Assembly: GCF_000239775.1 (NCBI RefSeq) | Contig: NZ_CAFI01000057.1 | Location: forward strand, 1 to 39,067 | DNA: 39,067 nt | Direction of reading: 5' to 3' | Source: Bradyrhizobium sp. ORS 375 | Lineage (GTDB): Bacteria > Pseudomonadota > Alphaproteobacteria > Rhizobiales > Xanthobacteraceae | In this document: piece after piece, positions 18,623 to 26,672 of the stretch | How the letters are laid out: every line of letters begins with the position of its first letter | Position numbering within the stretch: the first letter of the stretch is position 1 | Program-made: the position numbers and the translations under genes | The notes under the pieces: model-generated | Database searches by the model: none | What the model saw: only the letters and a program-made list of their open reading frames with translations | What the model was told of the DNA's origin: nothing

Positions 18623-19713
18623 TCCGCGCCTTCGATCAGCTCTCGCTGCCGTTGCTCCGCTGGCTCGACGCCGAGGATGCGCACCGGCTCGCGATCCAGG
18701 GCCTGAAGCTCTTGCCCGCCGTCAAGCCGCGGGCGGACGACGCCAAGCTCGCAGTCCGCGCCTTCGGTCTCAACTTCCCCAATCCGGTCGGCATGGCCGC
18801 CGGCTTCGACAAGAATGCCGAGGTGCCCGATGCGCTGCTGCGGCTCGGCTTTGGCTTCGTCGAGATCGGCTCAGTCACCCCCAGGCCGCAGAGCGGCAAC
18901 CCGCGGCCGCGCCTGTTCCGCCTCGAACGCGATGAGGCCGTGATCAACCGCATGGGCTTCAACAATGACGGCGCCGAGATCGTGCTGCGCCGGCTTGCCG
19001 GGCGCGCGAGCCAGGGTGGCATCGTCGGCGTCAATGTCGGGGCCAACAAGGATTCTGCCGATCGCGTCGCCGACTACGTCCGCCTGATCGAGACCTTCGC
19101 GCCGGTCGCGAGCTATTTCACCGTCAACATCTCCTCGCCGAACACGCCCGGCTTGCGCAATCTGCAGCAGGCCTCCCAGCTCGACGAGCTCCTGTCCAAG
19201 GTGCTGGAGGCGCGCGACCGCGTCCGGCGCAAGGCGGGCGACACCCCGGTGCTGCTCAAGATCGCGCCCGATCTCAGCCTCGCCGAGCTCGACGACGTCG
19301 TCCACGTCGCGCGCTCGCGGGGCGTCGACGGCATGATCGTGTCGAACACGACGCTCGCGCGTCCCAACAGTCTGCGCGAGCAGCTGCGCGCCAAGGAGCA
19401 GGGCGGCCTCTCGGGTCGGCCGCTGTTCCGGCTGTCGACCCGCATGGTCGCCGAGACCTTCGTGCGCGTCGAGGGCGCCTTTCCGCTGATCGGCGTCGGC
19501 GGCATCGATACCGGCGGCGCCGCCCTGACCAAGATCCGCGCCGGCGCCAGCCTGATCCAGCTGTACTCCTCGCTTGTCTATAAGGGCCTCGGCCTGGTGG
19601 AGAGCATCAAGGCCGATCTGACCTCGACCTTGCTGCGCACGGGCCGCGAATCCCTGTCCGAGATCGTCGGCGCCGATGCGGCGACCATCACGGCCGAGGA
19701 TTGGCCGGTTTAG
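18619..19713 (+). CDS. pyrD: Dihydroorotate dehydrogenase (quinone), class 2
   Basis: The 364-residue membrane-associated flavoenzyme oxidises dihydroorotate to orotate in pyrimidine synthesis, passing electrons to the quinone pool. The N-terminal ~45 residues (DAEDAHRLAIQGLKL) form the quinone-binding helices typical of class 2. FMN and substrate motifs are NPVGMAAGFDKNAE, GSVTPRPQSGNPRPRLFRL, NRMGFNNDGA, VNISSPNTPGLR with the catalytic Ser, SNTTLARP, and IGVGGIDTGGAA near the C-terminus. The start is GTG, overlapping the stop of the DUF952 gene. A palindromic element follows before the convergent MATE gene. Confidence 0.97.
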   Translation: MIRAFDQLSLPLLRWLDAEDAHRLAIQGLKLLPAVKPRADDAKLAVRAFGLNFPNPVGMAAGFDKNAEVPDALLRLGFGFVEIGSVTPRPQSGNPRPRLFRLERDEAVINRMGFNNDGAEIVLRRLAGRASQGGIVGVNVGANKDSADRVADYVRLIETFAPVASYFTVNISSPNTPGLRNLQQASQLDELLSKVLEARDRVRRKAGDTPVLLKIAPDLSLAELDDVVHVARSRGVDGMIVSNTTLARPNSLREQLRAKEQGGLSGRPLFRLSTRMVAETFVRVEGAFPLIGVGGIDTGGAALTKIRAGASLIQLYSSLVYKGLGLVESIKADLTSTLLRTGRESLSEIVGADAATITAEDWPV

Positions 19714-19734
19714 TTCATCTGCCCTGCATTCTCC

Positions 19735-19834
19735 TGTCATCCCCGCGCAGGCGGGGATCCAGTACGCCGCGGCGGCGGTTGTTGACTCGAGACGGCACGG
19801 CGTACTGGATCATCCGCTTTCGCGGATGCTGACA
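19735..19834. repeat. Palindromic element, ATCCAGTAC family, copy 1
   Basis: This 100-base element lies between the convergent pyrD and MATE genes. Perfect 13-bp arms (ATCCAGTACGCCG at 19757-19769 and its complement at 19798-19810) are flanked by two hairpins: CCCCGC-GCAG-GCGGGG on the left and ATCCGC-TTTC-GCGGAT on the right. The ends are TGTCAT and GCTGACA. A second copy with the same plan is at 34548-34646. Confidence 0.85.
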
Positions 19835-19836
19835 GC

Positions 19837-21186
19837 TTAACTTGTCGGTAGAGCCGGGCTCTTCCCGAACGACATCCTCAGCAGCGCCGGATAGCGTGCG
19901 GCCTGGAAGCCGCCGCGGACGGCGTAGAAGCTGAGCAGGGCAATCCATAGGCCGGTGTTGCCGAAATTGCGCAGCGCCAGCCAGACGCCGAGGAAGACGG
20001 TCAGCGCGGCGATCATCAGATTGCGCATGTCGCGCGCCCAGGTGGCGCCGATATAGACGCCGTCGAACGCGAACGCGAACACCGACAGCAGCGGCGAGGC
20101 CACGACGAACGGCAGGTAGTCGCGCGCCGCGCTGCGCACAGCAGGGCTCGCCGTCATCACGTCGATCAGGTCAGGTCCAAACAGCACGAAGATCGCGGCG
20201 ACGCCGATGGCGAAGCCGAAGCCCCAGCCGAGCACCAGCCTTGTGGCGCCGGCGAAGGCGCCTCGGCTGCGGGCGCCGAACGCGTAGCCGCACAGCTGCT
20301 CGGCGGCATTGGCGAGCCCGTCGAGGAAAAACGCGGCCACCAGCAGAAAATTGTTCAGCACGGCGTTGGCCGCGAGTGTGGTGTCGCCGGCGCGCGCGCC
20401 TTGCGAGGTGAAGAACAGGAAGGCGACGATCATTGCCGCGGTGCGGATCATGATGTCGCGGTTCACGGCCATCATGTGCATCAGCTTGGCGCGATCGAGC
20501 AGCAGCGGCAGCGACAGGCCGCTCGTGGTCTCGACAAGGCGGCGCGCCAGCAGGAGGCCGATCGCGACACCGACGGCTTCTGCGATCAGGGCGGCGATCG
20601 CTGCGCCGGCAATGCCTGCCTCCAGCACCTGCACCAGCAGGATGGTCGCCGCCATGTTGATCAGATTGATCGCGACCTGAACGCCAAGCGCCAGCCTTGC
20701 ACGGGCCAAGCCGACCAGCCAGCCAAGCAGCACGTAGTTCGCGAGCGCGAACGGCGCCGACCAGATCCGCACCGTGAAATAGGTCCGGGCCGCGCCGAGT
20801 ACGGCGTCGCTGCCGCCCATGAGCGCAAAAATGCCGGCGGCCAGCGGCAGCTGCAGGATGATCAACGCAACGCCGATCAGTGCGGCCAGCGCCAACCCGC
20901 GGATCAGCACCATCCGTATCTCGTCCGTCTCGCCGGCGCCGAGCGATTGCGCGGTGAAGGCGAGCGTGCTGGCCCGCAGGAAGGCGAACAGCCAGAACAG
21001 GCAGTCGAAGATGACCGAGGCCATCGCGACGCCACCGAGCATCGCGGCCTCGCCGAGCCGGCCGATCGCGGTGGTCGAGACGATGCCGATCAGCGGCGTC
21101 GTCAGGTTGGCGATCATCGCCGGACCTGCGATGCTGAACACCTGCGCGGTCGTGACAGCCGGCGCTTTCGGTCCCGGTGAATGCAA
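19837..21186 (-). CDS. MATE-family efflux transporter, DinF-like
   Basis: The 449-residue inner-membrane protein has about 12 hydrophobic segments in two similar halves. Conserved features include FSIAGPAMIANLTTPLIGIVSTTAIGRLG near the N-terminus and LLVAAFFLDGLANAAEQLCGYAFGA in the second half, as in DinF-like MATE proteins. Members export cationic drugs or metabolites by Na+ or H+ antiport, and the substrate is unknown here. The only in-frame start near the first helix is a TTG at 21186, so translation may be weak. It lies downstream of the MBL-fold gene on the same strand (98-base gap). It is convergent with pyrD across a palindromic element. Confidence 0.9.
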   Translation of the reverse strand: MHSPGPKAPAVTTAQVFSIAGPAMIANLTTPLIGIVSTTAIGRLGEAAMLGGVAMASVIFDCLFWLFAFLRASTLAFTAQSLGAGETDEIRMVLIRGLALAALIGVALIILQLPLAAGIFALMGGSDAVLGAARTYFTVRIWSAPFALANYVLLGWLVGLARARLALGVQVAINLINMAATILLVQVLEAGIAGAAIAALIAEAVGVAIGLLLARRLVETTSGLSLPLLLDRAKLMHMMAVNRDIMIRTAAMIVAFLFFTSQGARAGDTTLAANAVLNNFLLVAAFFLDGLANAAEQLCGYAFGARSRGAFAGATRLVLGWGFGFAIGVAAIFVLFGPDLIDVMTASPAVRSAARDYLPFVVASPLLSVFAFAFDGVYIGATWARDMRNLMIAALTVFLGVWLALRNFGNTGLWIALLSFYAVRGGFQAARYPALLRMSFGKSPALPTS

Positions 21187-21284
21187 TGGAATGCTCGCCC
21201 GCTCTGCCGGTCCGATCCGGCGCGCTGCTGCGGCGGATTCAGTCCCGGTCTGCGCTGAACATAGCGGCCATGCCGGGTATGAAG

Positions 21285-22019
21285 CTATAGATCAATCATC
21301 ATACCGTCATGCGCCGCCGCATGTGGCAGGGTCGCCGCTCGCCGCAGCATGTCTTCGCTCATGTGGGTGAGCACCAGCCGCTTCGGCCTGATCTCGCCGA
21401 GATGCGCTTCGAGCGCGGCGAGGCTGAGATGGTTCTTCACGGGTTTGTCGAACGTGTAAGCCTCGGCGATGAACAGGTCGGCATCGCGGCCGAGCGGGAT
21501 CAGGCGATCTGTCCATTCGGTGTCGGCCGTGTACGCGACGATCTTGCCCTCGGCTTCGATCCGGTAGCCGAGAAATGGCCCGCCCGAGTTGCCGTGCACG
21601 ACCGCGAACGGCGTCACGCTGACCTCCCCGAAACGCGTCGTCTCCTCGGGCACCAGCTCGATCACCGACAGCTCGAACTTGCGCGGCGTTGTCGACGAAT
21701 GCTCGAACAGTGCCTCCATCACCTGCGTCAGCCGGGCCGCGATGCCCGCCGGGCCGGCGATCACCAGCGGCCGTGTCCGCCGCGAGAACTGCGCGTCGAG
21801 CAGCAGAAAGGGCAGCCCCGCGAAATGATCGCCGTGGAAATGCGTGATCAGGATCAGGTCGACATCGTTGCACGCGATGCCGAGCTGTTTCAGCGCCGGC
21901 AGCGACGAGGCACCGCAGTCGATCAGCAAGTTGAAGTGCGCCCCCGTGACATGGAAGCAGGTGTTGAATCTGCCGCCGGACCCGAACGCGTCACCGCAGC
22001 CGACGAAGCGGAGCTGCAT
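21285..22019 (-). CDS. Metallo-beta-lactamase-fold hydrolase, RNase Z-like
   Basis: The 244-residue protein starts MQLRFVGCGDAFGSGGRFNTCFHV, the typical first strands of RNase Z/ElaC-like proteins. It carries the zinc motif ITHFHGDHFAG (His60, His62, Asp64, His65), a later Asp in YTADTEWTDRL, and a terminal VLTHMSEDM. It lacks the long exosite arm of true RNase Z as far as I can see, so it may act on small esters, phosphodiesters or RNA; the substrate is unknown. The ATG at 22019 follows an AGAGGA site at 8 bases. An extension of 11 residues upstream would overlap the preceding gene. The small membrane-protein gene lies 13 bases upstream on the same strand, so they form an operon. Confidence 0.88.
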   Translation of the reverse strand: MQLRFVGCGDAFGSGGRFNTCFHVTGAHFNLLIDCGASSLPALKQLGIACNDVDLILITHFHGDHFAGLPFLLLDAQFSRRTRPLVIAGPAGIAARLTQVMEALFEHSSTTPRKFELSVIELVPEETTRFGEVSVTPFAVVHGNSGGPFLGYRIEAEGKIVAYTADTEWTDRLIPLGRDADLFIAEAYTFDKPVKNHLSLAALEAHLGEIRPKRLVLTHMSEDMLRRAATLPHAAAHDGMMIDL

Positions 22020-22032
22020 CGGCTGGGTCCTC

Positions 22033-22338
22033 TCATCGCCCGCGCGGGGCAAACAGCCGCGACAGGAACCAGACCGGGATCACGATCACGGCGCCGAGCA
22101 GGAAGTAGCGCCACAGCCAGTTGAAGGCGTCGAAGCCGAGCTCGTAGAGACGGATGAACAGCAGCCGGATGCTGTAGAGGATGTTCAGCGGATCGAAGCC
22201 GATCGCCGACAGCACCACGCCGACCAGGATCGACAGCAGGATCAGCCGGAACGCCACCGCGACGGGCGAGCCGCCGAGAAACCGATACAGACCATCCGAG
22301 CTGCGGGCGCGGGGATAGTCCCTGATGTCGTTCGACAT
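22033..22338 (-). CDS. Small inner-membrane protein (DUF6460-like)
   Basis: The 101-residue protein has two hydrophobic helices (about residues 27-47 and 77-93) joined by an amphipathic segment, and a short basic C-terminus (LFAPRGR). The segment LYRFLGGSPVAVAFRLILLSILVGVVLSAIGFDP resembles the alphaproteobacterial family I know as DUF6460 (from memory). The ATG has a GGAG ribosome site at 8 bases. It is the first gene of an operon with the MBL-fold hydrolase. The function is unknown. Confidence 0.75.
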   Translation of the reverse strand: MSNDIRDYPRARSSDGLYRFLGGSPVAVAFRLILLSILVGVVLSAIGFDPLNILYSIRLLFIRLYELGFDAFNWLWRYFLLGAVIVIPVWFLSRLFAPRGR

Positions 22339-22493
22339 GTCATCGTCTCCAGGCGGGTTCTTCGGATTCGCGAGGCCGACTATAAAGCACGGCAGGGCAG
22401 GTGGGGAACCCGGCTCGGCGCCGCAAGCGGGTTACTGGCATTTAATGTTCCGGCGCTGCCGATGCTTTGCTGCGTGTCGATTCCATCTACCGT

Positions 22494-22564
22494 CGTGATG
22501 GCCGGGCTTGACCCGGCCATCCATCGTCCTGAGCGGGATGCCCGGGTCAAGCCCGGGCATGACG
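22494..22564. repeat. Palindromic element, GGGCTTGACCC family, copy 1
   Basis: Two hairpins, GGCCGGGCTTGACCCGGCC and GCCCGGGTCAAGCCCGGGC, face each other as an inverted repeat over about 71 bases. It lies between the small membrane-protein gene and the end of the ligase gene. A near-identical copy is at 31641-31718 and a half copy at 25568-25613. Confidence 0.85.
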
Positions 22565-22609
22565 AGTCTTAGATCGTCAAGCACCTTGAGCCGAAGAAGC
22601 AAGCTCTCG

Positions 22610-24481
22610 TCACCCCGCCGCCTCGCTCTTCAGCATGCGCTCCAGCGTCTCCAGTCGGTCGGCGTCGCGCGGCGGCTTGTCCCAGCGCAGGCGGTTGATG
22701 CGCGGGAAGCGCATCGCAATACCGGATTTGTGCCGCGGCGATTTCTGCAGACCTTCGAACGCGACCTCCAGCACCAGCCCCTGCTCGGGCTCGTGCACGA
22801 CGTGGCGGACGGGGCCGAATTTTTCCGTGGTGTTGCGGCGGACGAAGCGATCGATCTGCAGCAGCTCCTCGTCGGTGAAGCCGAAATACGCCTTGCCGAC
22901 CGGCACGAGTTGATCGCCGGCCTCACCCGCCGTCCACACACCGAACGTGTAGTCGGAATAGTAGGACGAGCGCTTGCCGTGGCCGCGCTGCGCATACATC
23001 AGCACCGCGTCGATGATATGCGGGTCGTGCTTCCACTTCCACCATTGCCCCTTCGGCCGACCCGGCAGATACAGCGCGTCGCGCCGCTTCAGCATGACGC
23101 CCTCCACCGCTTCGGCGTCATCGCCGGCACCGGCCGAGGCGGGATTGGCGCGGGCAGCCCTCAGCTCGTCCCAGGTGGCGAAAGCAATTGTAGGCGACAG
23201 GTCGACCCGCGGATCGTCCAGGCGCTGGATGAACCCCTCAAGCTTCGCGCGCCGCTCTTCAAACGGCAGCTCACGCAGATCGCTTTCTTCGTCGCCGAGC
23301 AGGTCGTAGGCGCGCAGGTGGATCGGATATTCCTTCATCAGCTTCGGCGACACCGTTTTGCGGTTCAGCCGCTGCTGCAGCACGTTGAAGCTCTGCACGC
23401 GGTGATCGCGCACCACCAGCAGCTCGCCATCGAGCGCGCCCGGCAGATGCAGCGAGGGCAACAGGTCGGGGAAGCTTGCGGTGATGTCCTCGCCGCTGCG
23501 CGAATACAGCCGTGTCACCATGCGGCCATCGGCCTCGCGGCCGCTCACCGCCTGCACGCGGATGCCGTCCCATTTCCATTCAGCGATGTAGTCGGTCGCA
23601 TCCATGTTGGCGAAGTCGCTATCCTCGACGGCATGCGCCAGCATGACGGGCCGGAACGGCGCCGGATCGCGATTGACCGGCTTGTCGCCGCGGCCTTCAA
23701 GCCAGGCGAACAGGTCGAGGTAAGGTGGCGCGAGGCCCGGCCAGATCAGCTCGACCTCGTGCGGGTCCTTGTCGCCGAGCGCCGCGGCGGCGGTCTTGGC
23801 GAGGCGCGCGGAGATGCCGATGCGAAGTGCGCCGGTGACGAGCTTCAGCAGCGCCCAGCGCCCGGTCTCGTCGAGCTCGTCGAGCCAGCGCGCGAGCTGC
23901 TTCGGCATCTCGGTCTTGCCGAGCGTGCGGAGGGTGATGACGACCTCGGTGAGCGTCGGCGGGGGTGGGTTGTTGTGGCCCGACGGGGGCTGGTTTGAGA
24001 GACCATCCGTGGGGGACCCCCCTCCCTGACCCTCCCCCACAAGGGGGGAGGGAACGGTGAGAGCCGGGTGCTCGGATGGAAGAACGCTCGTGCTGTATGT
24101 CGTCGATGTCGCCTGAAGTGCCAGCTCCGCACGCAACTGCGCTTCCTCCCCCCTTGTGGGGGAGGGATGGGGAGGGGGGTGCCCGGATACGAGCTGCTGA
24201 TGAGGAGCCCCCCTCGGCCACATCAGCGCGACGGTCTCTGAGAGATCGCCGACATAATCATACGACAGCGCGAACAGCACCGGATCGGTGCGGGCAGCGA
24301 TGAGGTCGCGGATCAGCGCCGGCTTGGCGTGCTTGAACGACAGCGCGCCGGTCAGCGCGCCCAATGCGTAGCCGCGGTCGGGGTCCTCGACCTCGCGGAA
24401 GTACGACGTCAGCAGGCGCAGCTTGTTGTTGCGGCCGGGCTCATAGGCGAGGCGGTCGAGCAGCTCGGCGAAGCGGTTCAT
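22610..24481 (-). CDS. ATP-dependent DNA ligase of the ligase-associated repair cluster
   Basis: The 623-residue protein seals DNA nicks using ATP. It is of the 'cisplatin damage response ligase' type that travels with an MBL exonuclease, an Lhr-like helicase and PdeM. The adenylation site is EWKWDGIRVQ with Lys303. LYSRSGEDIT, DGELLVV, EGVMLKRRDALYLPGRPKGQWWKWK and the C-terminal OB-fold region (VLEVAFEGLQ, GIAMRFPRI) are all present. It is about 90 residues longer than I expect. The excess lies in the linker after WPRGAPHQQLVSG, where residues 101-156 are encoded by a palindromic DNA element. The frame is preserved, so the enzyme may be functional. The ATG overlaps the stop of the upstream exonuclease gene (ATGA), giving translational coupling. 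Confidence 0.95.
   Translation of the reverse strand: MNRFAELLDRLAYEPGRNNKLRLLTSYFREVEDPDRGYALGALTGALSFKHAKPALIRDLIAARTDPVLFALSYDYVGDLSETVALMWPRGAPHQQLVSGHPPPHPSPTRGEEAQLRAELALQATSTTYSTSVLPSEHPALTVPSPLVGEGQGGGSPTDGLSNQPPSGHNNPPPPTLTEVVITLRTLGKTEMPKQLARWLDELDETGRWALLKLVTGALRIGISARLAKTAAAALGDKDPHEVELIWPGLAPPYLDLFAWLEGRGDKPVNRDPAPFRPVMLAHAVEDSDFANMDATDYIAEWKWDGIRVQAVSGREADGRMVTRLYSRSGEDITASFPDLLPSLHLPGALDGELLVVRDHRVQSFNVLQQRLNRKTVSPKLMKEYPIHLRAYDLLGDEESDLRELPFEERRAKLEGFIQRLDDPRVDLSPTIAFATWDELRAARANPASAGAGDDAEAVEGVMLKRRDALYLPGRPKGQWWKWKHDPHIIDAVLMYAQRGHGKRSSYYSDYTFGVWTAGEAGDQLVPVGKAYFGFTDEELLQIDRFVRRNTTEKFGPVRHVVHEPEQGLVLEVAFEGLQKSPRHKSGIAMRFPRINRLRWDKPPRDADRLETLERMLKSEAAG
24016..24180. repeat. 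Palindromic element inserted in frame in the ligase gene
   Basis: Arms at 24016-24052 and 24144-24180 are inverted copies matching at 33 of 37 bases. Each arm also contains its own hairpin (CCCTCCCCC-CTTG-TGGGGGAGGG-like). The 91 bases between the arms are not repeated. On the coding strand the element gives Pro/Ser/Gly-rich peptides (HPPPHPSPTRGEE on one side, TVPSPLVGEGQGGGS on the other) in a non-conserved linker. Length and frame are compatible with uninterrupted translation. Confidence 0.85.
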
Positions 24482-25524
24482 GCCTCGGACTCCTCCGTGG
24501 CCGCCACCTCGCTCTCCTCCTCGTCGCCATAGCCGACGAGATCGAGCGGCCGCGCCGCAAGCCCCTTGCTCTGGCACCAATGCACCAGCGCATCCTCCTG
24601 GCCGTGCGTCACCCACACCTCGCCGGCGCCGGTCGCCGCGATGGTCGCGGTGAGCCCGTCCCAGTCGGCATGATCCGATATCACCAGCGGCAGCTCGACG
24701 CCGCGCTGTCGCGCCCGGGCGCGCACCCGCATCCAGCCCGAGGCGAAGGCGGTGACCGGATCGGGAAAGCGTCGCGTCCACAGATCGGAGGTCGCGCTCG
24801 GCGGCGCCAGGGTGATGGTGCCGGCGAGCTCGGCCTTCTTGACGCCCTTCACCGGCCGCAGCTCGCCGAGCGGGATGCCTTTCTCCTGATAGTAGCGCGT
24901 GATCTTCTCCATCGCGCCATGCAGGTAGATCGGCTGATCGTAGCCGGCCTCGCGGATCAGCGCGATGACGCGCTGCGCCTTGCCGAGCGAGTAGGCGCCG
25001 ACAAGATGCGCGCGGTCGGGAAACAGCGCCACCGAGGCCAGCAGCTTGTTCACTTCCAGCGCCGTATCGCCGTGGCGGAACACGGGCAGGCCGAACGTCG
25101 CCTCGGTGATGAAGACGTCGCATTGCACCAGCTCGAACGGCGCGCAGGTCGGATCGCGCGCATCCTTGTAGTCGCCGGACGCGACGATGCAGGTGCCGCC
25201 GGAGGACACTTTGATCTGCGCCGAGCCCAACACGTGTCCGGCGGGATGAAAGCTCACAGTGACGTCGCCGAGCTTGATCTCCTCGCCATAGCGGATCGCC
25301 TGCGTGGTACCGGCAAAATTCTCGCCATAGCGCAGCCGCATGATGTCCAGCGTTTCCTGCGTCGCGAGTACGGCGCCGTGGCCGGCGCGCGCGTGGTCGG
25401 AATGGCCATGCGTGATCAGCGCCCGCTCGACCGGGCGGACGGGATCGATATGGAAGCCGCCGGACTTGCAGCACAGGCCGGAGGGAACGGGCAGCAGGAT
25501 GTCTTGAGGACGCATGGGGGTCAT
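24478..25524 (-). CDS. Ligase-associated DNA exonuclease, SNM1-like MBL/beta-CASP
   Basis: The 348-residue nuclease is of the metallo-beta-lactamase/beta-CASP (SNM1/Artemis-like) group. The metal site ALITHGHSDHARAGH (HGHSDH at 39-44) is followed by HPAGHVLGSAQIKV, a SGDYKD motif and a late VISDHADWDGL histidine. The C-terminus is acidic (GDEEESEVAATEESEA). In the four-gene repair cluster known from other bacteria this protein trims DNA ends before ligation (family knowledge). It is the first gene of a two-gene operon and its stop overlaps the ligase ATG. Two ATGs, codons 1 and 4, are possible starts. It is divergent from the TPR-methyltransferase gene. Confidence 0.94.
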   Translation of the reverse strand: MTPMRPQDILLPVPSGLCCKSGGFHIDPVRPVERALITHGHSDHARAGHGAVLATQETLDIMRLRYGENFAGTTQAIRYGEEIKLGDVTVSFHPAGHVLGSAQIKVSSGGTCIVASGDYKDARDPTCAPFELVQCDVFITEATFGLPVFRHGDTALEVNKLLASVALFPDRAHLVGAYSLGKAQRVIALIREAGYDQPIYLHGAMEKITRYYQEKGIPLGELRPVKGVKKAELAGTITLAPPSATSDLWTRRFPDPVTAFASGWMRVRARARQRGVELPLVISDHADWDGLTATIAATGAGEVWVTHGQEDALVHWCQSKGLAARPLDLVGYGDEEESEVAATEESEA

Positions 25525-25567
25525 ATAGGTCTCGCGATGGAAAATTCAGCCGGTCCCACGCTCCGCT

Positions 25568-25613
25568 CGTCATGCGCGGGCTTGACCCGCGCATCCATCT
25601 CCTGGAATGACAG
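25568..25613. repeat. Half copy of the GGGCTTGACCC palindromic family
   Basis: CATGCGCGGGCTTGACCCGCGCATCC forms one hairpin of the family seen at 22494 and 31641, ending in GAATGACAG. The second hairpin is missing. It sits in the 112-base divergent space between the exonuclease and methyltransferase genes, so it is close to both promoters. Confidence 0.75.
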
Positions 25614-25636
25614 CCCGCCCAGACCACGGTTCCAGC

Positions 25637-26563
25637 ATGCCCCACCGTTTCTTCCTCTCCTCCGGCGACCTGATCGCCGACCGCCGCTACGAGTTCGCCC
25701 GCGACCTGCGATTGAAGGGCGATCTGGCGGCGGCTGCCGAGGTGATGGAGCAGGCCATCGAGGTCGCGCCGAACTTCGCCTCGGCATGGTTCGAGCTGGG
25801 ACAGATCAGGATCGCGCTCGGCGAAACCGACAAGGCGGTCGCCGCGTTCCAGAACGCGCGGGCCGCGGATCCGGATGACCGGCACGGCGCCGGCGTACGG
25901 CTGATGCAGCTCGGCGCCGCGCCGCTCACCGACATGCCGAAGGCCTATGTGCAGTCGCTGTTCGATCAATATGCGCCGCGGTTCGAGGCCGAGCTGATCG
26001 AGCGGCTCAACTACCGGGCGCCGAACATCCTGTTCAAGGCAGTGCTCGCGGTCCGCGCGGCCGAGAGGAAGCCGGCTTTTTTCAAGCGTGCGATCGATCT
26101 CGGCTGCGGCACCGGCCTCGGCGCGGCGGCATTTGCTGGGAACGTCGACAGCTTCATCGGCATCGACCTGTCCGCGGGCATGATCGCCGAGGCGCGCGCC
26201 ACCGGGCTCTACGCCGCGCTCGAGGTCGATGACATGACGGCCGGCCTGCAACGGCAGCCGGACGCGTCAACCGACCTCGTGCTCGCCGCCGACGCGATGG
26301 TCTATGTCGGCGATCTCGCGCCGGTGATCGCCGAGGCGCATCGTGTCCTGATGCCGGGCGGGCTGCTGGCCTTCACCGTCGAGACGCATGACGGCGACGG
26401 GGTGATCATGGGCAAGGGGCTGCGCTATGCCCACGGCGCGGAATATGTCCGCGGCATCATCGCCTCGGCCGGATTGCAGCTCAAGCATCTCGAACCGGCC
26501 TCGCCGCGCACCGAAGATCAAGCCCCGGTCCGTGGACTTGCGGTGGTCGCCGCCCGGACTTGA
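25637..26563 (+). CDS. TPR-containing SAM-dependent methyltransferase
   Basis: In the 308-residue protein, two TPR-like repeats occupy residues 13-80 (LRLKGDLAAAAEVMEQAIEV and FELGQIRIALGETDKAVAAF). They are followed by SLFDQYAPRFEAELIERLNYRAP and a class I methyltransferase domain with motif I AIDLGCGTGLGAAAF (152-166), IGIDLSAGMIAEA and VLAADAMVYVGDL. The TPR part suggests a protein partner or substrate, and the target is unknown. The start at 25637 is preferred because the earlier ATG at 25607 overlaps the palindromic half element; neither has a strong ribosome site. It stands between the two halves of the DNA-repair gene set and is divergent from the exonuclease-ligase operon. Whether it takes part in repair is open. 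Confidence 0.88.
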   Translation: MPHRFFLSSGDLIADRRYEFARDLRLKGDLAAAAEVMEQAIEVAPNFASAWFELGQIRIALGETDKAVAAFQNARAADPDDRHGAGVRLMQLGAAPLTDMPKAYVQSLFDQYAPRFEAELIERLNYRAPNILFKAVLAVRAAERKPAFFKRAIDLGCGTGLGAAAFAGNVDSFIGIDLSAGMIAEARATGLYAALEVDDMTAGLQRQPDASTDLVLAADAMVYVGDLAPVIAEAHRVLMPGGLLAFTVETHDGDGVIMGKGLRYAHGAEYVRGIIASAGLQLKHLEPASPRTEDQAPVRGLAVVAART

Positions 26564-26672
26564 GTCTACACGCTATTGAATGCGCTGCACGCGGCGCTCA
26601 ATGCGGCAACTTCGCTCTTGCCGCGCGTCTCCCGATGCCAAAAAATGCCGGTCGTCTAGGGAGAGACAACAA

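Noticed and set aside
22508-23998. Long plus-strand frame opposite the ligase gene
   Set aside because: Its low-complexity Arg/His/Gln-rich product is antisense to conserved ligase motifs.
24482-26251. In-frame extension of the ligase to over 1200 residues
   Set aside because: The extension runs antisense to the methyltransferase and through the exonuclease gene in another frame. The ATG overlapping the exonuclease stop fits the known ligase N-terminus.
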